A DNA stretch of 64,000 nt from Utricularia gibba. Lineage: Eukaryota; Streptophyta; Magnoliopsida; Lamiales; Lentibulariaceae. The stretch lies in assembly GCA_002189035.1 (NCBI GenBank), contig NEEC01000002.1:3224001-3288000 (forward strand). Direction: 5' to 3'. The position numbers and the translations under genes were made by a program. Under the pieces are notes generated by a model. The model saw nothing but the letters and a program-made list of their open reading frames with translations, was not told the origin of the DNA and searched no databases. How positions within the stretch are numbered: position 1 is the first letter of the stretch; every line of letters starts with the position of its first letter. Shown one piece after another: positions 37,601 through 48,547 of this stretch.

Positions 37601-39873
37601 GCTGATAACAGGCAGACTGTAAATAGTTTTCAAGCTGATCTTGCACAGCAACTCGGCAATCTTTGTGAATCATTGGTGGTGTCAGCCTCTGTGCAAGATG
37701 AACACCTGAAGCATGTTGAGGATTTGTGTGAATCTTTCCTTCAAGTACATGATAAGGTTTTTCACAATTTGACTACTTATCATTTTTTTTTCTTTTTTAG
37801 ATGTTTTTAAAGCTTTCGTTAACACCTTAGTTTGATTATAAGATTGCCCATTGGGTTGCTGCCTAAAAAATGTGTTTTTGTAGGCTTTTATAGAATTGAG
37901 GAAGAAGATAAGTTGTTCTAGGACGCTATATTCTTCTCATTTTGAGGCAGTGCAAAATGTTGTTTGCCTGCACAAAGCAAGCGCAAATGCTGCATTGGAG
38001 GAACTGTCGAACTTAGCCTCCTCTAATTTACAATCTATTCAAGAAGTAAAATTTCTTTTTCTATACACCTTTGTTTCATATTCTTTTATATCTGTGAAAG
38101 CTCATTATGTGTACCTCTACAGTTTTTAGAAGCTGATGCTGTCAAATCAAAGTCAGTTTTTGATGAACTTCAGGAAGTTCTCTCAAGTCATCAACAGGAA
38201 ATGGCTCTCTTAAAAAAAGAGCTTCGGAAGGTTTGCTTCTTTTTTTAGCCTCTTAAGTATTTCTTGAGCCATGTGATTACTTGGTCATTTGATAATTCTG
38301 CAGAGGCTTGACTCGAGTTTGGAGCACCTGGCTGACACCTCTGAATTCATCCATAAATTCGTTGGCATGCTTTCTGAAGAAACAAAAGGTCTTGAAGATC
38401 ATGCTAATCGAATTGATGAAATACAGGCAAAGCGCATTTCTGATTTTCGGAAGACTTATGAGGTATGTGACTTTAAGTGGATTGGAAAAGGACGTGCATC
38501 TTTCTTCTTACCCGTTGGATTTGATATCTGCAGGATCAGTCAAGATCAGAAACCGAGAAGCTCATTGCAAGTATGACATGCCTTGTCTCAGAGTGCATGC
38601 GACGTCAGAAAGAGATGGTTCAGATTTCTGTCTTTGTATTCTCGTATTTGTCACGTTATCTGGTTTTCTGTTTCACCTGAAATTCAGCTGAACAGGTGGA
38701 TGCAAGTCTGAATGATATTAAGGATGGTACAGTTGAGAATAAGAAGTTTTTGGATGGGCATTCTATTAGACTTGGTGGAATTACAACAGATTTAAAAAGG
38801 AAATGGCAGGATTGCTTTGTGCAGGCTGAGAATAGCTTTAAAGATAACGCTGAGTTCTCTAAACATTGTCGTATGGATTGCTAATACAGAAATGGTTAGG
38901 ATATGCGTAAATCAGCATTTGACTGCAGTCTTCATTGTCTCTTATTTTTATGTTACACTACATATTTCAGTGTTAGCAGTGCTGATACTGCTTTAGAGGG
39001 CTGGCAAGGTATGCAAGAGTCCTTGATAGATATGGGCACCAAACATGCTTCCACAATTGCCTCTGATGTTAGGTTCGTACTGTTTCCTGGAAGTGGTTTT
39101 AAATGACAGTAATCTTCATTTCCCTATCTCTCTTCAAATCCAGAATATAATGGCTTTTTGCTTCTCACCTTTTGTGCAGGATTGTATGTGAGATGAACGA
39201 ACAGCACAACTCTGAGGTCGAGTCCACCCGACTGCTTGCTGAGAATGACATCAAAGACAGTAGTGAAGCCATTGTTCGGTGTCTTGATGGTCTCTATTTT
39301 CTTGACATGAGTTCTCTTTGTATTTTAAACATCATTGAGAGTTTCCGTTTCAGTTTGTGGATCTAATTTTCTTCGATTTGTGTTGTTACTGCAGGCTTGT
39401 CCGGAGAAGGGAAGCAATGCATCACCCAGATCATGGCCACTTCTAAAACTCATTCGGAAACACTTACGAGTCTACAGAGCAAGCATTCTCAGCAGTCCAC
39501 TTCTATACACCAACATGCTACCAGTACCTTCAATACCAGATACATGGCAAGTTCCTTTTTGCTTATAAAATTAGAGTTCAAGCCACAGACTAGAACTTTT
39601 CGCCGTGCGCTCCCTCATCATTCATTCCTTTGATATCTTTAAGCACCTACAACAATTTCCATGTCTTGTTAGGATTACGAGCCTACAGGCGCAACACCTA
39701 CAAAGTGTGAGCCTGACATTCCGAGCAAAAGCACGATCGAGTCTTTACGAGCAATGCCGATGGAGGCCCTTCAAGAAGAATTCAGAGAAAAAAATTCATT
39801 CCAAACTTTTCAGGCCAAAGAACTCAAGAATCAACCACAGGTGCCTCGTGCTCCGCTTTCACAGATCAACTAA
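34668..39873 (+). CDS. kinesin-5 (BimC/KRP125-type) motor, 23 exons, one apparent 1-bp frameshift
   Basis: Plus-end-directed bipolar kinesin that crosslinks and slides antiparallel microtubules in spindle and phragmoplast (family knowledge). Start [20 protein letters not shown] at 34668. The motor domain has P-loop GQTGTGKT, switch I NKQSSRSHS, switch II DLAGSE and [12 protein letters not shown]. The neck ends at [12 protein letters not shown] long coiled-coil stalk follows, then a C-terminal BimC-like tail around [14 protein letters not shown]. It ends PRAPLSQIN with TAA at 39871-39873. Introns fit GT-AG except the last, which is GC-AG (39547-39672). In exon 19 (38696-38894) the reading HCRMDC runs into TAA at 38882-38884. 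One extra base after 38877 restores LLIQK and the phase to exon 20 (acceptor before TGTTAGCAGTGC). Either an assembly error or a truncating mutation removing about the last 200 residues. Confidence 0.92.
39547..39672 (+). other. GC-AG intron of kinesin-5
   Basis: The donor reads ATG|GCAAGT and the acceptor TTAG|GAT. Joining at these points gives RYM-DYEPTG, the conserved tail wording, in phase 0. No GT donor nearby keeps the frame. GCAAGT is the usual consensus of minor GC-AG introns. Confidence 0.75.
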
Positions 39874-40199
39874 CAGCTGCAGGTACATTGCTCTTTGTAT
39901 CTGCTGCATCAACAAGTTGACTAATGCCTTATGCTGGTTGTCTGTAGTCCATTCTAAATGAGTCCCTTCTTGGGGTTTTCAATTGTTGTAAGCTTCTACT
40001 TGGAGTATTAAGTCTTAAACGGAATCGAAATTGTTGGGTTCCAACGCCATATTTGAACCTTGCTGATTAGTTTAACGCATACTCATTAAAGGATTATATT
40101 CACTATGGACTTTAAGTCCATGTTCTAAACTATTTTTTTTTTTATTTCTACTTCTCAAAAAAATCAGAAGTACAAATAAATCAGAACAATATATAATTT

Positions 40200-41070
40200 T
40201 ATTGAGTAAACTGGTGAAATAACTAATGTCAGTAAATATTATTGGCAAAGTAATTAAGTTTTTGAAATATCTTTGCAAAATAGCTAGAGTAAATTGGGGA
40301 AATAATTAATGTCAGTAAATATTATTGTCAAAGTAACTAAATTTTTGAAACGTATTTACAAAATAGCTAATATATATACACAATTGTATGTATATATTTA
40401 TATATTTGATAGATATATTTCATTACCATTGATTTTGTTTTCATAATAATATCTAAAAATTATTAAAATATGATATTAGAATGATAACTATGTCAAATAA
40501 TAACTATGTTAAATACTTAATTAGAATTCACAAAGAATATAATTTTATAAGGTTTATTTATAAGTAAGTATATATTGAAGTGTTAAATATATGATATTTG
40601 ATGTTTTATGTAAGAAATATTAAATATCTTATTTAGAGCAAGTATAACAATATTTTTTAAATTATGTTTGAAAAAAAAAATTTAATGTGATTTTAATAAA
40701 ATTGAAAAGATAAAATAATAAACAACATTTGGAAGTATTTTTAAAATAAGTATTGTAAATTAATCAATTATTTAAGATAATATTTATTGTGTATTTTTCG
40801 AATTAATCTTAATTTTTTGGTAAATTTCTAATTTTGTTATACAAATTTATTATTTTTCATTTTAATTCATTTAAAGCTTATAAATGATATTTATAATTAA
40901 GTATTTCGAAAATTAATATAAAATCAAGATATTTAGAATGTTAGTTATATTGAAAATGTTTTTGTAAAAATTAGTTACTTTGACAATTTGAAACCAAAAT
41001 CAGTTATTTTGCAAATCTCGTTCTTATGACACAGTTACTTTGCAAATTTAGCCTAATTTTACTTATTACT
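40200..41070. repeat. nested array of short repeats in inverted arrangement
   Basis: A two-copy tandem of about 82 bp (about 40206-40286 and 40288-40370) shares TCAGTAAATATTATTG, CAAAGTAA and CAAAATAGCTA. The segment 40935-41070 holds the same kind of unit in inverted orientation (TTAGTTACTTTGACAATTTG, CAGTTATTTTGCAAAT, CAGTTACTTTGCAAATTTAGC). Together they could be long sub-repeated terminal inverted repeats of a second element inserted in the Harbinger element, but ends and target duplication were not fixed. Confidence 0.45.
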
Positions 41071-41108
41071 TTTTACTTTTAACTAATACTTCTTTCAAAA
41101 TATGTTAA

Positions 41109-41354
41109 ATGTATGTTCTACATAACTTTTTGTCAAATAAATTCTACTTTTTAAAAAAAGTAGAAGTAACCTTAATTGTAGAACAATAATTCATTCTACT
41201 TCTTTTTTTTCTTTGAAATCTCATTTTACTACTGCCTTTTTTTTTTGAGAAATGAGAAATAACATTTGAGCTACTTCTTATTCTCCTTCTTTTTAATTAA
41301 TTCTCATTCTAGAAAAAAATGGAATGTATTATAAAAAGTTATACAGAACAAACC
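41109..41354. mobile_element. nested Tourist/Harbinger-like MITE
   Basis: The left end reads ATGTATGTTCTACATAAC and the right end GTTATACAGAACAAACC. The inverted right end GGTTTGTTCTGTATAAC pairs imperfectly with the left, and both continue into CTTTTT. TAA lies immediately outside each side (41106-41108 and 41355-41357). About 246 bp with no coding. TIR wording resembles the host element, so it may be its non-autonomous derivative. Confidence 0.55.
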
Positions 41355-41639
41355 TAAGTATAAAAGTTACTTTGAGTTACTTCTTACTTCTTATTCTTAC
41401 TTCTCATTATGAATTTACAAATTTATCCTTCATTATAAAAATATATTCAATATTTTATTTCATTGCCATGAATTCTATTCCTTCGACATTGCTTTAGGGT
41501 TTGGAGATTTCACACCCAATTGTGAAATCAATTTCAAGAATTGATCAACACGTTTTTTAGGAGTAACATTTGCTGGAAGTTCTTTGTAATTCCTACGGTA
41601 ATGCCTTTTTTTGTTACTCCAATTTTGTTTCCAAAATTG

Positions 41640-41950
41640 AATACTTGCTTGTTAACCAATGTGGAGAGAAATATGTGAGTTGTGGATGATATTTTCTTTT
41701 TAATTGCAATTAATGTTGTGGTTAAATTGCTGCTACTTTTGTTGCATTTAATGGTTAAGTTTGGACTAGAATTTTGTTGTATCAGTTTTGTTTCATTTTT
41801 TCCGATAGTAATCGCAGTCTGAATTGGTTCCTTGCTTCTTAACCAAGGTGGAGAGAAATACGTGAGTTTTGACTGAACTTTTTGTTTAATTGCATTTAAT
41901 GTTATGAGTTTTGGTTGAATTTTTTCATTATCAGATTGGGAACGCTGCAC
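41640..41950. repeat. 187-bp period imperfect tandem duplication
   Basis: CTTGCTTGTTAACCAATGTG at about 41644 recurs as CTTGCTTCTTAACCAAGGTG at about 41831. Following words such as GAGAGAAATAYGTGAGTT and AATTGCAWTTAATGTT also repeat. The unit lies in the Harbinger element upstream of its Myb-like ORF. Confidence 0.55.
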
Positions 41951-42165
41951 TTGCTCAAAAAAAATTCTGGGTTGTAAAATATTAATACCTTATCAGATAC
42001 GTTGATGTATTAATTTTATGACTTGCTCTGTATTTAACGTTGCTGTAATTTTTTATGTTTAATGGTTTATTTTTTTCTATTACTCTATTAATATAGATAT
42101 GTTTTCAATTGATCCTAGTATATTTCTTTAATTTTTTTATTTTGTTTTGACTTTGTAACATAGTG

Positions 42166-43262
42166 ATGAACAAGAGGAAAAAAAGTAATGGAAGTAATGA
42201 AACTAACCAAAAAGGTAGTGCAAAATGGAAGTAGATTCCTGGATGAGTTTTTTTATTTCTCGAGATTTGTCTGGCTGAAGTTCGTGGTGGGAATCGACCT
42301 ACTACCTCATTCAACAAGATTGATTGGTTGAATATTCTCAATAAACTAACTAGCTAAACTGGAGATGAGTATTCAATGAAACAAATCAAGAATAAGTGGT
42401 GTGATCTTCGAGCATTATGGACTTTGTGGATTCGACTTGTGAATTGGACTAGTGTAGGTTGGGATATGACAAAAAACACAATACTTGCTAATGATGAATG
42501 ATGGGCAGAAAGGATTACGATAATTTATTCTCTAAGTTTGTTCATCCTATTTTAATGCTTTACATGATTGGTTTTAGTAGTATTTGATGCTTTGTATGAT
42601 GATTATTTGGCTTTTGTTGTTTAATTTTCTTGTTTGTAGGAGAATAAGGAAGCTAAAAAATGTCGTAATGGACCGCCACCACACAAAGAACTCATGGAAG
42701 AACTTTTCGGTGATATTATTGCAACTGGTCAAGATAGCTACACCCCAAGCTCTGGAATTCTACCAACGGGGATGGATGATGAAGTTGAATGTGTCCTGAA
42801 ACAGAGGATAATACTTTTGATTGGACTTATGAACCTGTGGTTAATGACTTTGGTACACCACCTTCAGGTCAGAGTGTTAGTCGTATATCTGGCAGCAGTT
42901 TACGAAAAGAATAACCAAAGAAACGAAAGAGTGGAAATGGAAGTAACTCAGACATTATCGCGAAGTCGATCAAGCAAATTGCTAAAGATAATGAACGTCG
43001 ATTAATGAAGGATGATCTATAGCCTGTAGAAGAGTGTGTTAAGGTTTTGGATAATACCAAGGGGATCATTGGTGGTGATGCTTTATGGTGCAAGGAAATG
43101 CACCTCTTTGCCAAGACAGTGGAACGTCGTATTTTCTTAGCTATTGACACTGATGAGAAACGCATAGCATATCTGAAGAGTCATATGAGCACTTCCCAAT
43201 CCTCAAACCACTCTCGATCTATGGATGCTGAATCAGATGCTAGTTCACCGCATAAGATTTGA
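42166..43262 (+). pseudogene. Harbinger ORF1: Myb/SANT-like protein (degenerate)
   Basis: Starts MNKRKKSNGSNE, then the Myb/SANT-like block in pieces: KQIKNKWCDLRALWTLW, VGWDMTKNTILAND. After a likely intron (to about 42641) come ENKEAKKCRNGPPPHKELME and, in another frame, VKVLDNTKGIIGGDALWCKE with the acidic C-terminus ending SPHKI. Order and wording match the accessory Myb-like protein that Harbinger transposases need for nuclear import and TIR binding (family knowledge). Several stops and frame changes break it. Confidence 0.7.
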
Positions 43263-43502
43263 TGTTATTGTAACTTAGAACTAATGTGACATGTCTACTT
43301 TGTCATGAATTTTCTGCTTTGTTGTTTTTAATTTCTTCTGACTTTATTCCACTATCTCATTACTTTATATTCCACTACCTCGTGACTATATTCTACTACA
43401 CTTTATTCCACTATCTCGTGACTTTATTCCACTATCTCGTGACTTTATTTTCGCTTTCATATCACTATAAATATTCATATTTAGTGGTTGCATTCTTCAA
43501 TC

Positions 43503-44634
43503 ATGTCTTCATTGGATAATTCTTCTCATTCTTCAGAAGTGAGTATTGATTCCAATGATGACACACATGCATTGCATCAAACATTTCAAGCCGTAGGAGC
43601 AGTAGCCACCTATCATGAGCGCTATATGGTGAAACAACCTTTCAATAATCGACCGGTTAGTGGTTGGTCTTTACTTCTTGATATGCTTAATGGTCATGAT
43701 CGTAGGGCATACAACTCTTTACGGATGAACACTCCTACTTTTCTTCAACTTTGTCGTATACTTGTGAATGATTATGGTCTAAAGAGAAGATCACAAGTTG
43801 ATGTTGAAGAAGAAGTAGCCATGTTCCTTAAAGCATTTGGACATCGAGAAACAAATCGTTCTTTGCAAGAGTTTTTCCAGTGTGGGGCTGATACTATCCA
43901 CAAGGCTTTCAACAATGTATTACAAGCCTTAATTGAATGTTCCTCGTATGAGTTCAACCTCAAGATGCATATCCTATAGTTGACCCATATATTCAATCGA
44001 ATGATAATTATTATCCTTTTTTTAAAGACTGTATTGGTGCAATTGATGGTACACATGTTAGAGCCTCAGTTCCTGCTACTGATCGTGTCGTTTTATTGGA
44101 CGTAAGGGAGAACCGACTCAAAATATTCTTGTTGTTTGCAACTTTAACATGTTTTTTGTTTTTGCACTAGCTAGAAATGAAGGCATCTGTTATGACAGTA
44201 GACTATTACGGCAATGCTTGGAGGATTATCGTTGCAATTTTCCAAAACCACCACCTAGTAAGTACTACTTAGTAGATTTGGGATTCCCAAATATCAAAGG
44301 TTACATGTCTCCATTCCGCAACCAACGGTATCATTTACCTGATTTTCAATGCGCCCGTGGTTTTAGAACTGCACAAGAGTTTTTCAATTATAGACACTCG
44401 TCACTACGCAACTATATTGAGCAAACCTTCAGAGTATGGAAAAACAGATTTCATATGGTGAATGATTTCCCTCATAACTTGTCATTCAAAAAACAAATGC
44501 AACTTGTTTTAGCTACAATGGCGATACACAATTTTTTGCATGTAGTTGATGCTGATGATGATGGTGCAACTTTGGATCAATATAATAAAAACCCCATCTT
44601 CCAAATGATGAAGAAGTTGCAAGTGAAAATCTAG
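43503..44634 (+). pseudogene. Harbinger DDE transposase (frame-broken)
   Basis: Opens MSSLDNSSHSSEVS at 43503 and runs 155 codons with RRAYNSLRMNTPTFLQLCRIL and FGHRETNRSLQEFFQ. A frameshift near 43955 leads into DCIGAIDGTHVRASVPATDR (first catalytic Asp). A second near 44090 leads into RKGEPTQNILVVCNF, then NEGICYDSRLLRQCLED (second Asp) and YYLVDLGFPNIKGYMSPFR. The final IEQTFRVWKNRF carries the candidate Glu. All three DDE residues are therefore visible but split between frames. The last piece is open from 44149 to 44634. Inactive as it stands. Confidence 0.8.
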
Positions 44635-45208
44635 TTGAGTCTTCTATGGACGAGTTGAGAAACTCAATTTATAATGATCTATGAAGAATCTATCATGGTT
44701 AAGCTAGCTCATAAAATTAAAGATGTTTATCGTGACTAATGTGTTTCGATTGTAGTTTCTATTCAAATAAAGAATTTATTTGCAATCGTTTGTTGTCCAA
44801 GTTCAATATTGATCTTCTTTCATAAATGGATAAAAATGATAGTTTATTTTTAATAGAAGGGTAAATTTGAAATTTGATATAAAAATGAGAATCCAAAATC
44901 AATACAAGAATTGAAACATCATTTATAACTTTTTGCAAAATTAATTTTAATTTCTACTTCTTTTTTTAAAAAGTAGAAATTAAAATAGAACATGCTCTAA
45001 GATTAGTTTTAATGGCATTCCAAATGCGGCTGTACAAGAAGAAAATAGAGATACCACCACTCCTAGAGAGGCCTGAAATGTTTCCATAGAAAAACGCACG
45101 CCTTTAAAATTTAGCTCCAGTATCTGTCTGTAGTGTACATTGTGTACAGCTCTTGAGTTTAATAGAACGGAGCTCGGAGCTCCTTGTGGGCTTCCCTATC
45201 CGCTCAAC

Positions 45209-48200
45209 TCAGGCGAGGCTTTGCAGTTTGGGGAGGAGGCTTCTCCATGCATCGCTCATGGTGTTGGCCAATTGCGCCTGCCCTTTTGCGAATTCGTGAA
45301 ACGCCAATCCCAAGTCCACGGTCTTCTGCTCTTGGAATCGAACCATCTCCTCGTTCATGCGTTTCACTATCGTCTTGAATCTTCTTTCAGCATCCGCTGC
45401 ATCAGCTTTCAGCTGCATGACGCAGTGAAACATCAGCATGGAGAAAAGGGTCTTGAGGGGAGTAACCCACATTACATACCTCCTCGTATTCGTGCTCGGC
45501 TTCAGCCAGTTTGTCAGATCGTGTTAATCTCAGCTTGTTTCTGCAATGTCAATCTCAGCTTGTAAGTGAAAAGGGAATTAATTAAACAAGGATTTGAGTA
45601 AATAATAAGCAGCCGTACAAGTCAATTTCCTTGAATTTGATTGCTTCAGCCAGTTCACAATGATGCCTGAATGCAGTTGCTCTGTCCTCCAGTGTATCCT
45701 GCCACAGAAACCAATTCTCAGACAAAAACTCAACCGTCTCAAACATCGAAGATCAATGTAGAATAATAACACAAAGCATCCTTCGGACTTAGAAACACTT
45801 TCAACTGCTGTCTCAGTAACTCATTACCTTCATACATTGAACTGCTCTCACATAATCTTTAAGAGGTTCTTCAAATTTCATCAGAACGTTGTGGGCCTGG
45901 AAAGAATTATGAATATGTGAACCACATTCTAAATTCTAGTATGAAAGAAAGCACAACAATTCTATCATACTTCTCCCATCAGCCTCAAAGACAGGGTCTC
46001 TGATTTGGTGCCGAGATCAGAGAATGCCTTGCCAATAGAGTTTCCCTCACACTCTCCTAATAGGTTCACCGCCTGACCAAAGTCTGATAAAGATTGTCCC
46101 AACTCTGCAACAAATGTACTTCAGCATTATACCAAACCCCACACTGGGATGCACGTACTGATGATAAGGAATTATGAAAATTTTCTTTCAGTCTATACCG
46201 CGGTGCCTCTTCACAAGATTATAGGCATGTTTCTGGGCATCAACTAGGTGAACCTCGAGATGTATCATGTAATTTTTCAGTTTCTCGTACTCTGGATTTG
46301 ATTCTTCCACTGGTTTTTCTTTTCCCAGAACCACGTCACTTACTTTGGACTGTACATCCTGTCAAACACAAGGATTACCAATGTAATGTAATACACACCT
46401 ACAGGCCTGGATAACAAGAAAACTAATAGAAGATGCATAATCTATTGCTCAATGAAAAAATAAATATGTACCCTTTTTACACCTTAAAAGCAAAATAAAC
46501 AAAACCTTTTCACATCTCAAGAAACAAAATAAATAATTTACCCTTATTACACTTCAAAAGCAAAATTTTGTATTGTACACTTTTCACAGTACAGTTGACA
46601 CACGCAAAAACTTTTCAGACCACGTGAGAATCCAGTTTGTGCAGAATGAATAGCAAAAGATGGTGGCACCATCACCAAATGCAGCATACATCGCAGCAAG
46701 AAAATAGTAAGCAGAACAATAACAAAAAAATAACCAGCGGGGTGAATGAGATACCTTGAACATTTGTAAAAAGGCAGCTGGCTTCTTGTTAAAAATGCCA
46801 GTATCCTGAAATCTTGCTCTTTCCATAGTCTGCAAATGAAGTAAAACACTAGATTGACATAGAAATAAAATAATTCTTCATCACGGATGACACCTTCTGC
46901 TTAAAAAATGCCAGTAATCTGCCCAGACCCTACTAAGAAACTGGATATTCATCGCAAAGTGGCATGAAGATCACAAAAACCCAATGATATACCATCCATA
47001 GCTTCCTCACAAGAAAATAGTTAGTCTAGAACCACGAAAGCTACAAATGCTGTTGCTTTATTGGAAAGATGCGAAATCTTGGCAACAGGCACTGCCCAAA
47101 TTTTGAGTACATACATGAATCCCTTAATTTCATCTTTCTTTTCAAGAAATTATTAATTTTTCAGTTCAAAAGAAGCCAAAACAACTCCAGATCCACTTTT
47201 CTGTGCAAGTAATTACACGATGTTCAATCACATAAAACTACCTGCTCATCAGCTTGCAGAAACATTCTCAAGTCTTCACTCTGATTGAGTTCATTATGTG
47301 ATGCAACCCGGTTGACAAAAACATCCAGTGCTTGACATCTCATTTCAATGAACTCGGCAGTAAACCTAAATTTTTCTGAGTAGGATGAAATCTTCATAAG
47401 AATCTCGGGAGCATGTTTGACAAAAATGCGAAAAAACCTAAATTTTAATGTAATTGCTTCAATGCAGGACAAGTCGTTTTGAGCAACAACAGCACTTTAT
47501 GAAATGGGTAATGTTAAATATTAACTATCACAAGCATTTTGTTGAGCAATGTGGCACATTCATCAAAAAGTGAGAGAATACGAAGTTAGCCCTCAAAATC
47601 TTCAAGGAACAATAGAGGAGTTTCAAGGTCAATATATATATTAATGAACATCATCTTCAAATCTGTGATTCATAAGTTACATATACGTAGGCTAAGAGAA
47701 ATAGTATAATAAGAACTATAACAGAAACTAACGCTACACGCTGTCACAAAAATACTGCATAAAAATGCTCGGTTTGAAATGAATGTCTTCTTCCATGATG
47801 ACAGCGAAAGCCATAATGTAAATTTTAGCTAACACTTAAACTGCTGAAGAGAAAACAAAACAGATCATCAGGCTGATTACCTACAGTGCTTTTCTCCGGA
47901 AGTGGTGGGATGAAAATACCCTTGTATTTCTCATGAAGTCGTTCCCTTAACCAAAGAAAATCACTGTATCTTCTGATGACAATTTTCTCAGGGGCATCAT
48001 ACTCTGGAAAGTTTGTCTGCATATTAGCGGATGGACTTTAGTATTTGTCAAAAAAACCTTAGATTACATCTGAAATCAGGAAAGGCGACGAAACTACTAA
48101 GATGGGATTCCCCAATAAGCCGCAGTAAAGACATAATCCCCAAAATGAGAAGCAGAAATCAATGAGACAAGAAGAAAACCATTGATCTGTAAATGTAGTC

Positions 48201-48547
48201 TGGGTCCTGTTAATCACGGAAACTCACGATGATTTACCACGCGCCAAGCAAATCATCGATCCGGAACTAAACAAATTAAACCACTACGTTGATATGCAAG
48301 CTCCTTAATCATGAATTCAGCATGCAGTACGAAATATAACCCCGCTCCGCATGCGCAGCATAGAAAAAGTTTTAGATGCCAATAAGAATCCTACCTCAGT
48401 GATAACTTTGTAGGAAATATACGCCTGAACTCCAGTGCCCATTTTAGCAGGATCCAACACAGAGACCCTCAAGTAGGGAGCTTGCGAGGAGGGGGATCTA
48501 GGGCTGGGCGTCGTCGCACCCAACCCACTTCTCTGCGGCGAATTCAT
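45209..48547 (-). CDS. SNX1: sorting nexin 1 (PX + BAR), retromer-associated
   Basis: Ten minus-strand exons, beginning 48547-48395, 48016-47881 and 47375-47242, with the last 45472-45209 region ending in TGA. The start MNSPQRSGLGATTPSPRSPS is followed by a PX domain with the phosphoinositide-binding core RRYSDFLWLRERLHEKY and PPLPEKS. Next is VEKFRFTAEFIEMRCQALD, then a long BAR-type coiled coil (ERARFQDTGIFNKKPAAFL, YMIHLEVHLVDAQKHAYNL, LRLMGEAHNVLMKFEEPLK, AFRHHCELAEAIKFKEI). The end is AWRSLLPKLQSLA. About 400 residues, as in other plant SNX1 proteins. It binds PI3P on endosomes and acts in vacuolar receptor and PIN2 auxin-carrier recycling (family knowledge). All phases match and no break was found. 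Confidence 0.93.

Larger units (their letters stand above)
40113..45000 (+). mobile_element. PIF/Harbinger DNA transposon with TAA target duplications (degenerate)
   Basis: The ends are GTCCATGTTCTA (from 40116) and TAGAACATGCTC (to 44997). The right end inverted is GAGCATGTTCTA, matching 10 of 12 bases. Both are flanked by TAA (40113-40115 and 44998-45000), the 3-bp duplication typical of PIF/Harbinger. Subterminal ATTTCTACTT is also shared by both ends. Inside are the two genes of this superfamily in order: a Myb/SANT-like ORF and a DDE transposase, both frame-broken. Element length is 4882 bp. The left 2 kb holds nested repeats. It sits in the 3' spacer between kinesin-5 and SNX1 and does not interrupt either gene. 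Confidence 0.85.
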
